Shown: positions 32,544 through 45,190, numbered from the stretch's first letter. The stretch is DNA of 58,621 nucleotides from Phycisphaerales bacterium (GCA_022446885.1 JAKVBU010000022.1:1-58621), one strand, 5' to 3'. The notes: generated by a model from the sequence alone, not told the origin. Program-made: numbers and translations.

Positions 32544-33973
32544 GCGCTTGTGCGGCCCCACCCAGCCTCTGGCGCCTGTACACGATGCAGTGGAATTCGG
32601 CAGGAGTCGCCGAACGTGGCCGGCTGTGGCCAGATCGTGTCGAGCGCATCCACGAGCCGGCCCCCCTCGATCGAAGCTCGGCTGGTGTGGGCCAACAGCG
32701 CCTGCGCCTGAGCGCGATTGACCCTCACCTGCATTCGGACCGAGCCCTCGTCCCAATTGCGATCAAGCACGGCAGTCCGTCGCTCCAGATAGGCGACGGC
32801 CGCGGCCTCGTCTGATGGAATCTCGATCTCGACTGTCCGGGCAGGACCAAAGACGGACTCGGCGACTGCCTGCGCCAGCGTGTCCAGCCCTTCTCCAGTT
32901 GCGGCGCTGACAGGGATCGCATCGGGATGACGATGCAACCACTGCAACAGTTCGTCAGGACGGGGCAGCAGATCTACTTTGTTGAGCACGAGTTGCCGTC
33001 GCTGCGAGGTGGCGCCGATTTCGTCAAGCGTCTGCAGCACCGTACGGAGGCGTTCCTGCGCCCCCGCCTCCGACACATCAACGACAACCAGCAGCAAGTC
33101 GCCGTGCACCGTCTCCTCAAGTGTCGAACGAAACGAGGCGACAAGGTGGTGGGGCAAGTCACGAATGAACCCGACCGTGTCGCTTACCAATACCTCGGCA
33201 CCATCACCCAAGGGCCAACGCTCTACCCGGGTGGACAGCGTCGCAAACAACTGATCATTGGCGAAGGCGCCACCTTGTGTCACAGCATTGAAGATCGACG
33301 ACTTTCCTGCATTGGTGTATCCCACCAGCCCCACCGTGTGATGATCTGCGTTGCGCTTCTCCACCTGGCGGGCAGTTCGGTCATGAATCTGATCGAGTTC
33401 CCTCTTGAGTTGCTTGCGACGGCGCTGCACCAGCCGACGATCGATCTCAAGTTGCTGTTCACCTGGGCCGCGCGTGCCGATGCCCACCGGCGCACCACCC
33501 GTGACCTGCCCGAGGTGATCCCACATCGCACGCAGTCGCGGGTAGGTGTACTCCAATTGTGCGATCTCGACCTGCAGCCGGGCGGCGTGAGTCGTCGCCC
33601 GACGGGCGAAGATGTCGAGTATCAACTCGCTGCGATCGACGATCTTCACTTCGCAGGCTTGTTCGAGATTCCTGATCTGTGCAGGAGAGAGGTCGTGGTC
33701 GAAAATGACGATCGCGGCCTTGACCATCTTCACCAGCGAGGCGAGTTCCTCGACCTTGCCCCGCCCGAGGAATGTCTTGCCATTGGGAATCCGCAGTTTT
33801 TGGCTCAACTCTCCTACCGAAGTCGCCCCAGCCGTGTCTGCCAACGCCCGCAGTTCCTTGAGGCGGCTCTCAAGGGTCACCGATGAACCGGATCGCGCAT
33901 GAGGCAACTGCACCGCAACAAGCACGGCCCGCTCACGGGCGACCTTGAGCTGCTCACGGTGTGCTTCCGACAT
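32540..33973 (-). CDS. hflX: Ribosome-associated GTPase HflX
   Basis: A GTPase that splits stalled 70S ribosomes. It has 477 residues. An N-terminal HflX domain carries GRGKVEEL and the FDHDLSPAQIRNLEQ segment. The linker GIGTRGPGEQQLEIDRR is the family signature. The G domain has GYTNAGKSS (218-226), DTVGF and NKVD. There is a long C-terminal extension after the G domain. It starts at the ATG at 33973. It is divergent from ctpA with a 107-base shared region and coupled to the unknown 308-residue gene by ATGA. Confidence 0.95.
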   Translation of the reverse strand: MSEAHREQLKVARERAVLVAVQLPHARSGSSVTLESRLKELRALADTAGATSVGELSQKLRIPNGKTFLGRGKVEELASLVKMVKAAIVIFDHDLSPAQIRNLEQACEVKIVDRSELILDIFARRATTHAARLQVEIAQLEYTYPRLRAMWDHLGQVTGGAPVGIGTRGPGEQQLEIDRRLVQRRRKQLKRELDQIHDRTARQVEKRNADHHTVGLVGYTNAGKSSIFNAVTQGGAFANDQLFATLSTRVERWPLGDGAEVLVSDTVGFIRDLPHHLVASFRSTLEETVHGDLLLVVVDVSEAGAQERLRTVLQTLDEIGATSQRRQLVLNKVDLLPRPDELLQWLHRHPDAIPVSAATGEGLDTLAQAVAESVFGPARTVEIEIPSDEAAAVAYLERRTAVLDRNWDEGSVRMQVRVNRAQAQALLAHTSRASIEGGRLVDALDTIWPQPATFGDSCRIPLHRVQAPEAGWGRTSA

Positions 33974-34080
33974 GAGGGTGAACTGGAACTCCTTGGGGCC
34001 TGAGGGATCGAGGGGCGTAGGATGATGGGAGCCCCGACCACATGGTATGGCCGGGATACACCTGCTAGCGAGACCTCCCG

Positions 34081-35721
34081 ATGACTATCAGACAGATCGT
34101 CGCTCCCACGCTCATTGTGCTGCTGAGCCTGCTCCTGGTGCTGGAACTGCCTCAGGCCATTGCCGCTCGAGATCGCGACTACGACTGGTACACACCCGTG
34201 ATCGACGTTCGGACGCTCTTGCAAGACCGCTACGTGCGTGAGGTGGATGTTGATGCCATGCAGCAGGCGGCCATCGCGGCAATGGTCGACAGTCTCGAAG
34301 ACCCACATTCGGTCTTCATTCCGCCCAGAGACACCGAGGCGTTCGAGAAGGAGATGAGCGGCCGCTACACGGGCATTGGCGCCGAGATCAGGCCGGTTGA
34401 CGATCGGTTGATGATCATCACCCCGCTGGACGACTCACCGGCATTTCACGCTGGGCTTCGAGCTGGCGATGTGCTGCACTCGATCGACGGCACCGACACG
34501 CTTGGGCTGGGCGCCGATGGTTGCATTGATTTGCTGCTGGGCGAGCCGGGCACCGACGTCGAGCTGGGCATTGTTCGGCCCGACGGGTCAGAGGCCACGA
34601 TCACAGTGACCAGAGCCCCTATCGGCGCCCCTACCGTCGAAGGGCTCATCCGTCGCGACGGACAATGGCGGCACTGGATCGACGAGACGACGGGCGTGGC
34701 ATACGTTGAACTGGCCCAATTCACGGACTCCACCTCGCATGAGTTGCGAGCCGTACTTGAAGACCACGGCGACAATCTGCGTGGACTGATTCTCGACCTG
34801 CGTGGCAATCCCGGCGGCGCCTTGCCGGCGGCTGTCGAGTCGGCCGACCTGTTTCTCGCTGAGGGCCCCATCGTGCACATCAAGCCCCAGCGCGAAGATC
34901 GCGCGGCAGAAGCCCACACTTGGTCTGCTCGTTCCGGTCACGCCGGTGAAGCAGTTCCAGTGGTAGTCCTCGTGGACCGACACTCGGCCTCAGCCAGCGA
35001 AATCCTCGCGGGGGCACTTGCGCAGAACGGCGATGCCCGCGTGGTGGGTGAACGCACATTTGGCAAGGGCTCGGTGCAGGAATTGAGGCCCTTGGATGCC
35101 GACAAGGGGCTGGTGAAGTTCACGACGGCGCTCTACGCCCTCCCTGAGGGACGCATCATCGAACGAGATCCCGACGACCCCACCGCCCCCTGGGGTGTGG
35201 ACCCCTCCGAGGGTTGCGTTGTGCCGCAGACCCCCGCCCAGCGAGTCGAACGCACTCGGGCCCGCGAGCCTTGGCGAGTCATTGCTGCACAGGAGCCCGC
35301 TCTGGGTGGCCCCACCGATGCCAAGTGGATGCGAGAAGAACTCAAGGACCCGGCATTGGCCGAGGCGGCAACGCTGATCAGTGGCCGCCTGAAGCAGGGC
35401 GCCTGGCCGCAGCTTCCCCCAGATGAAGACGCTGCGTTCATACCGCCGATGGAAGACCTCGATCGAGCGAGGAACACCCGCACCTTGTTGCTGGAGCAAT
35501 TGGATCTGATTGATCAGGAGATCGATCGGCTTGCTGAAGCGGGCATCGAGGCGCCTCGCGGGTTTGACCGGCTCGAGGATGATGTACGACTGGGCAGCAT
35601 GGAGATTGTGCTCAAAGACACCGACGGCACCGTCATCGGCACTTGGTCAGCGGCCGATCCTGAGGTGGCCCGAGCCGCGTTGCACGATGCGACGCTGGAA
35701 AAGGTAGACGGGTCGCCCTGA
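34081..35721 (+). CDS. S41-family C-terminal processing peptidase (CtpA/Prc-like)
   Basis: An envelope serine protease with a single N-terminal hydrophobic segment (residues 7-28), 546 residues. A PDZ domain spans about 95-180 (YTGIGAEIRPVDD, then LRAGDVLHSIDG). The S41 catalytic domain has the nucleophile Ser304 in HSASASEI and the general-base Lys329 in TFGKGSVQE, 25 residues apart as in Prc. A variable, charged C-terminal tail follows. It would trim or degrade periplasmic substrates. tsaD starts immediately after the stop (TGAC-ATG). Confidence 0.93.
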   Translation: MTIRQIVAPTLIVLLSLLLVLELPQAIAARDRDYDWYTPVIDVRTLLQDRYVREVDVDAMQQAAIAAMVDSLEDPHSVFIPPRDTEAFEKEMSGRYTGIGAEIRPVDDRLMIITPLDDSPAFHAGLRAGDVLHSIDGTDTLGLGADGCIDLLLGEPGTDVELGIVRPDGSEATITVTRAPIGAPTVEGLIRRDGQWRHWIDETTGVAYVELAQFTDSTSHELRAVLEDHGDNLRGLILDLRGNPGGALPAAVESADLFLAEGPIVHIKPQREDRAAEAHTWSARSGHAGEAVPVVVLVDRHSASASEILAGALAQNGDARVVGERTFGKGSVQELRPLDADKGLVKFTTALYALPEGRIIERDPDDPTAPWGVDPSEGCVVPQTPAQRVERTRAREPWRVIAAQEPALGGPTDAKWMREELKDPALAEAATLISGRLKQGAWPQLPPDEDAAFIPPMEDLDRARNTRTLLLEQLDLIDQEIDRLAEAGIEAPRGFDRLEDDVRLGSMEIVLKDTDGTVIGTWSAADPEVARAALHDATLEKVDGSP

Positions 35722-35722
35722 C

Positions 35723-36766
35723 ATGTCGCTGATCCTGGGCATCGAGACGAGTTGCGATGAGACGGCGGCGGCGATCGTCGATGCAACGATGCAGGTGCGA
35801 TCAAATGTCGTCGCCTCCCAGCACGAACTGCATGAGCGGTACTCGGGCGTCGTTCCGGAACTGGCCAGCCGGGCCCATCTGGAGCGGCTTGTGCCCGTTG
35901 TGCAGTCGGCGCTCGAGGAGGCCAGCCTGGGCTGGGACGATCTCGACGCCGTGGCCGTTGGACATGCCCCGGGCCTGATTGGTTCATTGCTTGTAGGCGT
36001 CAGCGCCGCCAAGGCATTGGCCTGGAGTTTGGGCATTGACCTCATAGGCGTGCATCACGTGCTGGCCCATCTGCACGCAGCCGAGTTGAACGCCGAGCCT
36101 GTCCCCCTACCTGCGATAGGCCTGGTGGCCTCGGGTGGTCACACCCACGTGTACCACTTCGATGAGCATTGGCGTGGAACCCTGCTGGCCTCGACCATTG
36201 ACGATGCGATCGGTGAGGCCTTCGACAAGGCTGGAACGATGCTGCGAGCCGGATACCCCGGTGGCCCGGCAGTGGAAGCGATGGCCCAAAGCGGTGACCC
36301 CTTGTCGCACGAGCTGCCCATCGGCCGCCCCAAGGTGGGTGGGTTCTCCTTCAGCGGGCTCAAGACGGCCCTGCTGTACGCCTTGCGGGGGCAGCCTCGA
36401 CGCCTAGATGGCAAGACGGTGTTTCCCCGAGAGCTGGACGATGTTGACACCTCAACGCGGCAGGATCTGGCGGCCTCCTTTCAACGAGCGGCAGTGCGAG
36501 GCCTACGACGCGGGCTGGAGGCGGCGGTTGCAGGTGCTCAGAACCTGCAGTGCCTGGTGGCTGGCGGCGGCGTAATCTCAAATGAAGCCGTCAGAGCGAT
36601 GCTCGAGTCCGTCGCCAGTGAGGCCAGCATTGATTTGCGTTTGCCGGATCGGGCCTGTTGTGTGGACAATGCGGCGATGATCGCAGCGTCCGGACACATT
36701 GAACGACGAGCGGGTCGGCTGAGCGATCTTCATCTGCAGGCATCTGCCCGAGCGGCCATTGGCTGA
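35723..36766 (+). CDS. tsaD: tRNA N6-adenosine threonylcarbamoyltransferase
   Basis: Transfers the threonylcarbamoyl group to A37 of ANN-decoding tRNAs, with TsaB/TsaE. It has 347 residues. It begins MSLILGIETSCDETAAAIVD. Metal histidines are in GVHHVLAHLHA, and the later SGGHTHVYHF and GGVISNEAVR segments are typical. The active site looks complete. tsaB and tsaE are not in the window. It overlaps the following gene by one base (TGATG). Confidence 0.96.
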   Translation: MSLILGIETSCDETAAAIVDATMQVRSNVVASQHELHERYSGVVPELASRAHLERLVPVVQSALEEASLGWDDLDAVAVGHAPGLIGSLLVGVSAAKALAWSLGIDLIGVHHVLAHLHAAELNAEPVPLPAIGLVASGGHTHVYHFDEHWRGTLLASTIDDAIGEAFDKAGTMLRAGYPGGPAVEAMAQSGDPLSHELPIGRPKVGGFSFSGLKTALLYALRGQPRRLDGKTVFPRELDDVDTSTRQDLAASFQRAAVRGLRRGLEAAVAGAQNLQCLVAGGGVISNEAVRAMLESVASEASIDLRLPDRACCVDNAAMIAASGHIERRAGRLSDLHLQASARAAIG

Positions 36767-37296
36767 TGACGTTCGACCCGATCATGATCGACGGGCGGCA
36801 TCCGGCCACACTCGAAGATGGCCAGTTGCTCAAGCAGTGCGCCCCCCAGTTCGGACGCTCCAGCGGGCCTGGCGGGCAACACCGAAATCGGCGCAGCACG
36901 GCGACCACCTTGGTGCATGAGCCAACCGGGCTCCATGGCACCGCCACCGAGCGACGATCGCAGGCCCAGAACCGCTCGGTGGCGCTGCGGCGACTGCGCC
37001 TGACCTTGGCGCTTCGCGTGCGTACCAGTGGCCCCTTTCGAGGCCCTTCACCTTTGTGGACCTCCCGTCGGCAGGGGCGACAGATGAGCATCAATCCCCG
37101 TCATCGCGACTACCCAGCCCTGCTGGCGGAGGCGATGGACTGCCTGCTGGCCAACAGATGGGATGTCGCAAAGTCCGCCGGAGCCCTTGGCATTTCCATG
37201 TCGCAGATGACCAAACTTCTGAGGCACCACGGCGCCGCCCTGGAGCAGGTGAACCAGATTCGACAGGACATGGGGCTGCCCCGGCTTCGGCGCTGA
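36766..37296 (+). CDS. Release-factor-like GGQ protein with extra C-terminal helical domain
   Basis: A 176-residue protein. The first 90 residues carry the peptide-release GGQ motif (SSGPGGQHRNRRST, GGQ at 36-38) followed by ATERRSQAQNR, as in ArfB/RF-H-type ribosome-rescue factors. It has no stop-codon recognition domain. Residues about 108-176 form a separate helical segment (ALLAEAMDCLLANRWDVAKS, then AGALGISMSQMTKLLR) that looks like a Fis/HTH-type helix pair. Such a tail is not part of ArfB, whose tail is a basic disordered peptide. A role in stalled-ribosome rescue is inferred from GGQ only. It follows tsaD directly. Confidence 0.78.
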   Translation: MTFDPIMIDGRHPATLEDGQLLKQCAPQFGRSSGPGGQHRNRRSTATTLVHEPTGLHGTATERRSQAQNRSVALRRLRLTLALRVRTSGPFRGPSPLWTSRRQGRQMSINPRHRDYPALLAEAMDCLLANRWDVAKSAGALGISMSQMTKLLRHHGAALEQVNQIRQDMGLPRLRR

Positions 37297-37339
37297 ACCC
37301 ACTGGCCCCACGAGGCCCCTGTGAAGGGGTGCGCTTGGA

Positions 37340-38575
37340 ATGTCGGCAATGACCGGCGATACTCGGTCCATGCCCCTTCCCCAACTGGTTGAAGACACCA
37401 TCGAATCACTACTGCCGGACCTCATGGAGTTCCGCCATGACATTCACGCCCATCCAGAGTTGGGCTACGAAGAGCATCGAACGCGTGATCAAATCTGCAC
37501 CGCACTCGATGCCGCGGGCATCGAACACAAGACCGGGTTCGCAGGTGGCACCGGCACCATCGCCCACCTGCCCGGAGCGGCGGACACCGCAATCGCTCTG
37601 AGAGCCGACATCGACGCACTCCCCATCGAGGAGTGCACGGGGCTGCCGTGGGCCTCTCGGCACCCGGGCAAGATGCACGCCTGTGGACATGATGGACACA
37701 CCACGATCCTGCTTGGCACTGCTCGGGTGCTCAAGCGGCTCTCGGAGGAAGCCGCCCTGCCCAACCCGGTGACCTTCGTGTTTCAGCCCGCCGAAGAAGG
37801 TGGCGGCGGCGGTGAGAAGATGTGCCAGGACGGGTGCCTGGACGGTTCCGTATTCGCCCCCAGGGCCCGGGCCATGTTCGGCCTGCATGGGTGGCCTTCT
37901 CTCCCGCTGGGCGTGGTGTCCAGCAGCCCAGGACCGATGCTCGCGGCTGCTGATCACTTCACCTTGACGATCAAGGGATTGGGCGGCCATGCAGCCATGC
38001 CGCAAACCACCCGTGACCCCATTGCGGCGGCTGCGGCAATCATTCAGAGCCTCCAACACGTGGTCTCCCGCCGAGTCGATCCGGTCATGGGCGGGGTCAT
38101 CTCCGTAACGAGCGTCCACAGCGGCACGACCTTCAACATCATCCCGGGCGAAGTGGTGATGCAAGGCACTGTCCGAGCGCTGTTTACAGAGGCGCAAGAG
38201 ATCTTGCGAGAGGGGCTGGCCCAGACCACCGATCTGTTGGCCAAGGCCCATGGGTGCACGGCTGAGCTCGACTATCAGGTGGGCTACCCGGTCACCTCAA
38301 ACGATCCTGATGCGACAGCCCAGTATCAGGCCATCGCAAACGATCTTATCGGACCAGAGAAGGCCCCCCCCTTCGAGTTGCCTTGCATGGGGGCAGAGGA
38401 CTTCAGTTATTACGGCCAGCACGTGCCTGCGTGCTTTTTCGCCCTTGGGCTGATCCCAGATGGGCAGGAGGCCATGCCCAGCGTGCACCACCCGAAGTTC
38501 GACTTCACCGATCAAGCCCTGCCGATCGGGATCCGGATGTTCTGCGGGCTGGCCCTGCAGGCCTGCCCTGACTGA
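37340..38575 (+). CDS. M20-family amidohydrolase (hippurate / N-acyl-amino-acid hydrolase type)
   Basis: A 411-residue dizinc amidohydrolase. Metal-site motifs: RHDIHAHPELGYEE, HACGHDGHTT, VFQPAEEGGGG and GLHGWPSLPLG. The lid domain contains GGHAAMPQTTRDPI. It probably cleaves N-acyl amino acids or peptides in the cytoplasm. The start is ambiguous among 37340, 37349 and 37370; the family N-terminus (PQLVEDTIESLLPD) begins after the last, and no ribosome site decides. The stop region is duplicated: see the repeat at 38560. Confidence 0.9.
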   Translation: MSAMTGDTRSMPLPQLVEDTIESLLPDLMEFRHDIHAHPELGYEEHRTRDQICTALDAAGIEHKTGFAGGTGTIAHLPGAADTAIALRADIDALPIEECTGLPWASRHPGKMHACGHDGHTTILLGTARVLKRLSEEAALPNPVTFVFQPAEEGGGGGEKMCQDGCLDGSVFAPRARAMFGLHGWPSLPLGVVSSSPGPMLAAADHFTLTIKGLGGHAAMPQTTRDPIAAAAAIIQSLQHVVSRRVDPVMGGVISVTSVHSGTTFNIIPGEVVMQGTVRALFTEAQEILREGLAQTTDLLAKAHGCTAELDYQVGYPVTSNDPDATAQYQAIANDLIGPEKAPPFELPCMGAEDFSYYGQHVPACFFALGLIPDGQEAMPSVHHPKFDFTDQALPIGIRMFCGLALQACPD

Positions 38576-38592
38576 GGGCCTGCCCTGACTGA
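38560..38592. repeat. 16-bp direct duplication spanning a stop codon
   Basis: GGCCTGCCCTGACTGA occurs at 38560-38575 and again at 38577-38592. The first copy contains the last codons and the stop of the M20 gene; the second is a fresh non-coding duplicate. AGGCCTGA follows as a partial third. Confidence 0.85.
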
Positions 38593-38666
38593 AGGCCTGA
38601 AGCACACACCGGTCGACCGCCCAATCGACAATTCCCTGACAGGCCGTAGCGGTGTTCACCGTCGCT

Positions 38667-38674
38667 GCTATACT
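38667..38674 (+). promoter_or_regulatory. Candidate extended -10 promoter for the rplK-rpoC cluster
   Basis: TGCTATACT (TG-N-TATACT) is an extended -10 element about 100 bases upstream of rplK. No matching -35 is seen, as is common for extended -10 promoters. Confidence 0.4.
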
Positions 38675-38775
38675 CCGCGGCTCGACATTTTGCGCCGTTC
38701 ACCACTCCTCATTGCAGCATGCCTCATGGCCCGGCGACTGCACATCACTCGGGGGGTGGGAGGCAGGAGATTCCC

Positions 38776-39201
38776 ATGGCCAAGCAGATTGAAAAGCAAT
38801 TCAAGATCGTTGCGCCCGGTGGCCAAGCGACCCCCGCGCCCCCACTGGGGCCCGCGCTGGGTGCCAATGGCATCAACCCCGGGCAGTTCATCACCGCCTT
38901 CAATGAGCGTACGAAGGAGCTCAACGGCAAGGCTGTGACCTGCCTGATCTCGGTCTACAACGACCGATCCTTCGACTTCGAGCTCAAGTCGTCGCCTGCC
39001 GCGGCCCTCATCAAGGAAGCCGCCGGCATCGACAAGGGCGCTGGCACCCCGCAGGACCCCATCGCGACGATCACCACGTCGCAGTGTCGGGCTATCGCGG
39101 AAGAGAAGCTCGCCGACCTCAACGCACCGACCGTCGATACGGCGATGCACATGATCGCTGGCACCGCACGCTCCATGGGCGTCACAGTGGTGGAGGGCTG
39201 A
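38776..39201 (+). CDS. rplK: 50S ribosomal protein L11
   Basis: 141 residues, starting MAKQIEKQFKIVAPGGQATP with PALGANGINPGQFITAFNERT, the L11 N-terminal domain signature. The ATG at 38776 is preceded by GGCAGGAGA. It binds 23S rRNA at the GTPase centre. It heads the L11-L1-L10-L7/L12-beta-beta' set. Unusually, nusG/secE is not directly upstream, an M20 amidohydrolase gene taking that place. Confidence 0.97.
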   Translation: MAKQIEKQFKIVAPGGQATPAPPLGPALGANGINPGQFITAFNERTKELNGKAVTCLISVYNDRSFDFELKSSPAAALIKEAAGIDKGAGTPQDPIATITTSQCRAIAEEKLADLNAPTVDTAMHMIAGTARSMGVTVVEG

Positions 39202-39205
39202 TTCG

Positions 39206-40006
39206 ATGAGCGAAGAAAACACCACCTCAGTCGAAGCTGAAGCCGCCGCAGCAGAGGCGCCCGCAGTCGCCACCGCAACGGAAGAAACGTCTTCCTGGAA
39301 GTCGCGCCTGCGACGTCGCCGTCGCCGCACCCGAAGCGCTCGCAAGCAGTCAAACAAGGCCTTGGCAACCGAGTCGACCGCGGGCACACCCGCCGAAGCT
39401 GTTGCCACGCTCAAACGATTCAAGCAGCCCAAGTTCGACCAAGCCGTCGAGTGCTGCATCCATCTGGGCATTGATCCTCGACAAGCCGACCAGCAACTTC
39501 GCGGCGCCATCACCATGCCCCACGGCACGGGCAAGACGGCACGCGTCGTGTGCTTCTGCGGCGAGGACAAGATCGAAGCCGTCAAGGCAGCCGGCGCCAT
39601 CGAGGCCGGCGGCGATGACCTGGGCGAGAAGATCAAGGGCGGCTGGTTCGACTTCGACGTCGCAGTCGCATCGCCCGACATGATGCGAGTTGTAGGCCAG
39701 TTGGGCCGAGTCTTGGGCCCCAAGGGCCTGATGCCCTCACCCAAGGCCGGCACCGTGACGCCTGACGTTGAAGCGGCGGTTTCCGAGTTCGCCGCGGGCA
39801 AGAGTGAGTACCGCAATGACGACGGTGGCAATCTGCACGTTGTCATCGGCCGCATGGGCTTCACCGAAGAACAACTCGCCGAAAACCTCGAGCACTTCCT
39901 GGAGTTGGTCGAGAAGATTCGTCCAGCCTCGGTGAAGGGCGTGTACATCAAGAAGTGCGTGATCTCCGGCACGATGACGCCCAGCGTGGAGGTGGCCGTC
40001 TCATGA
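39206..40006 (+). CDS. rplA: 50S ribosomal protein L1 with long N-terminal extension
   Basis: L1 ribosomal protein: the family core starts near residue 60 (KFDQAVECCIHLGIDPRQAD), followed by LRGAITMPHGTGK, then VLGPKGLMPSPKAGTVTPDV and the C-terminal FLELVEKIRPASVKGVYIKK. The first about 60 residues are unusual. An Ala/Glu/Thr-rich segment (1-30) is followed by an Arg-rich stretch ([20 protein letters not shown]). L1 normally begins only about 10-15 residues before the core equivalent. The start is supported by GGAGGG upstream at 39192. It overlaps rplJ by ATGA. L1 can repress its own operon by mRNA binding in other bacteria; no site was looked for here. Confidence 0.94.
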   Translation: MSEENTTSVEAEAAAAEAPAVATATEETSSWKSRLRRRRRRTRSARKQSNKALATESTAGTPAEAVATLKRFKQPKFDQAVECCIHLGIDPRQADQQLRGAITMPHGTGKTARVVCFCGEDKIEAVKAAGAIEAGGDDLGEKIKGGWFDFDVAVASPDMMRVVGQLGRVLGPKGLMPSPKAGTVTPDVEAAVSEFAAGKSEYRNDDGGNLHVVIGRMGFTEEQLAENLEHFLELVEKIRPASVKGVYIKKCVISGTMTPSVEVAVS

Positions 40007-40548
40007 GCAAGCCAGTCAAGAACATGATCGCGTCGGAGTACCGCAGCCGCTTCGGTGACCTCACTGAGGCCCTGTTGGTCGATGTCCGCGGTATTGACGC
40101 CAACGAGAACAACGCCCTGCGGCAGTCCCTGCACGCGGAGGGCGTCCGCATCACGGTCATTCGCAACACGCTGGCCCGCAGCGCCTTCGCCGACACGGCG
40201 CTGGCAGCGCTGGAGCCTGCCCTCGAAGGCCCGTCTGCCCTGTGCTGGGGCGGCGATTCGGTCGTGGATGTGGCCCGGATGATGGTCGACTGGGCCAAGA
40301 AGATCGACGAGCTCGAAGTGAAGGCTGCCGTGCTCGACGGTGAGTACTTCGAGGGCGCCGACGGGGTCAAGCGGCTGAGCACATTCCCGACCAAGGAAGA
40401 GGCCCAGGCCAAGGTCGTCCAACTCGTGCTCGCCCCCGCGGGCAACGTCGTGGGCGGTGCCATGGGGCCAGGTGGCAAGCTCATGGGCATTGTCAAGGAA
40501 CTGCAGGAACGACTGGAGAAGGGCGAGACGATCGAGAAGATCGCCTGA
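40003..40548 (+). CDS. rplJ: 50S ribosomal protein L10
   Basis: 181 residues from MSKPVKNMIASEYRSRF. It has the VDVRGIDANENNALRQSLHA segment and a C-terminal helix that anchors L7/L12 dimers (IVKELQERLEKGETIEKIA). It starts by overlapping the L1 stop (ATGA). The ORF's earlier start at 39955 is inside rplA and was rejected. Confidence 0.97.
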   Translation: MSKPVKNMIASEYRSRFGDLTEALLVDVRGIDANENNALRQSLHAEGVRITVIRNTLARSAFADTALAALEPALEGPSALCWGGDSVVDVARMMVDWAKKIDELEVKAAVLDGEYFEGADGVKRLSTFPTKEEAQAKVVQLVLAPAGNVVGGAMGPGGKLMGIVKELQERLEKGETIEKIA

Positions 40549-40647
40549 CTCAACACACGATTTTCACCACGATCGAGACTGGCCCTGCGGGGTTAAAGGT
40601 CGCATGGCGGCCCCTCTCCCGATCGGCAACATCTGGAGCATGGACTC

Positions 40648-41064
40648 ATGTCCGAAGAAGCAACTGAAGCAAAGACCTTCGACGAGAAGGTGAGCAAACT
40701 CGGCGACGAGATCGCCGGTCTGAGCCTGAAAGAAGCCGTCGATCTGGCGGACTACATGAAGGACACCTACGGCATCGAGCCCGCAGCGGGCGGCGCAGTC
40801 ATGATGGCCGGCCCTGCCGGTGGCGGTGACGATGATGGCGGTGGTGCCGAGCAGACCGAGTTCGACGTCGTGCTCGAGGCTGCTGGCGACAAGAAGATCG
40901 CCGTGATCAAGGCGGTCCGCGAAGCAACCGGCCTGGGTCTCAAGGAGGCCAAGGAAGTGGTTGACGGTGCCCCCGGCGTGGTCAAGGAGAAGGTCTCCAA
41001 GGACGACGCCGAGGCCCTCAAGGCCAAGCTCGAAGAGGCCGGCGCCAGCGTCAACCTCAAGTGA
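40648..41064 (+). CDS. rplL: 50S ribosomal protein L7/L12
   Basis: 138 residues, slightly longer than most, with a Gly/Ala/Asp-rich hinge ([17 protein letters not shown]) between the dimerisation domain and the C-terminal domain. The C-terminal domain is standard ([20 protein letters not shown], then KEVVDGAP). CTGGAG sits 10 bases upstream of the start. It is 99 bases from rplJ. It is strongly expressed in bacteria, binds elongation-factor GTPases and is anchored by L10. Confidence 0.96.
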   Translation: MSEEATEAKTFDEKVSKLGDEIAGLSLKEAVDLADYMKDTYGIEPAAGGAVMMAGPAGGGDDDGGGAEQTEFDVVLEAAGDKKIAVIKAVREATGLGLKEAKEVVDGAPGVVKEKVSKDDAEALKAKLEEAGASVNLK

Positions 41065-41108
41065 GCCTGTGTCGCCCCATCGGGCGACCTGCACAGCGCA
41101 GATTTCAG

Positions 41109-41135
41109 CCGGTGGGCCCTATCTGGGCCCACCGG
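41109..41135 (+). terminator. Hairpin after rplL, probable attenuator
   Basis: An 11-bp perfect stem, CCGGTGGGCCC / GGGCCCACCGG, closes TATCT and is followed by TTGTCGTTTT. It lies 44 bases after rplL and before the rpoB promoter, fitting the partial terminator seen between ribosomal and polymerase genes in other bacteria. Confidence 0.75.
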
Positions 41136-41186
41136 TTGTCGTTTTCGGACCCCCCCGCACACCGAACAATCGCCGTACAAACAAGG

Positions 41187-41207
41187 GCGTGCCAGAAAAT
41201 GGCACGC
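41187..41207 (+). other. Second hairpin in the rplL-rpoB gap
   Basis: An 8-bp stem, GCGTGCCA / TGGCACGC, with a GAAAA loop. It has no T-tract. It could be an RNA processing site between ribosomal and polymerase messages; this is speculative. Confidence 0.4.
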
Positions 41208-41234
41208 AGATTGCTTTGAAGGGGCTCTCAAAAC

Positions 41235-41263
41235 TTGAGAAAAAATGCCCTCAGGCCTACACT
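41235..41263 (+). promoter_or_regulatory. Candidate rpoBC promoter
   Basis: TTGAGA (41235-41240) and TACACT (41258-41263) are separated by exactly 17 bases of AT-richer sequence within a GC-rich genome. The rpoB start is 127 bases downstream. It would allow transcription of rpoBC separately from the ribosomal genes. Confidence 0.6.
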
Positions 41264-41389
41264 ACGCGGCTCTGTCGATCGCCACACCACCCACATTTGG
41301 ACTCCTGCGCCCCCGCCATGCGGGGGTGCTGCATGCACAAGCCCACTCCGGCACTACCCCCGGGCACCAGCCCCCTTTGAGGTGACCGC

Positions 41390-45190
<3,801 letters not shown>

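Noticed and set aside
38668-40422. 584-codon minus-strand frame across rplK-rplA-rplJ
   Set aside because: It is an antisense shadow of three ribosomal genes caused by high GC; the sense genes are certain.
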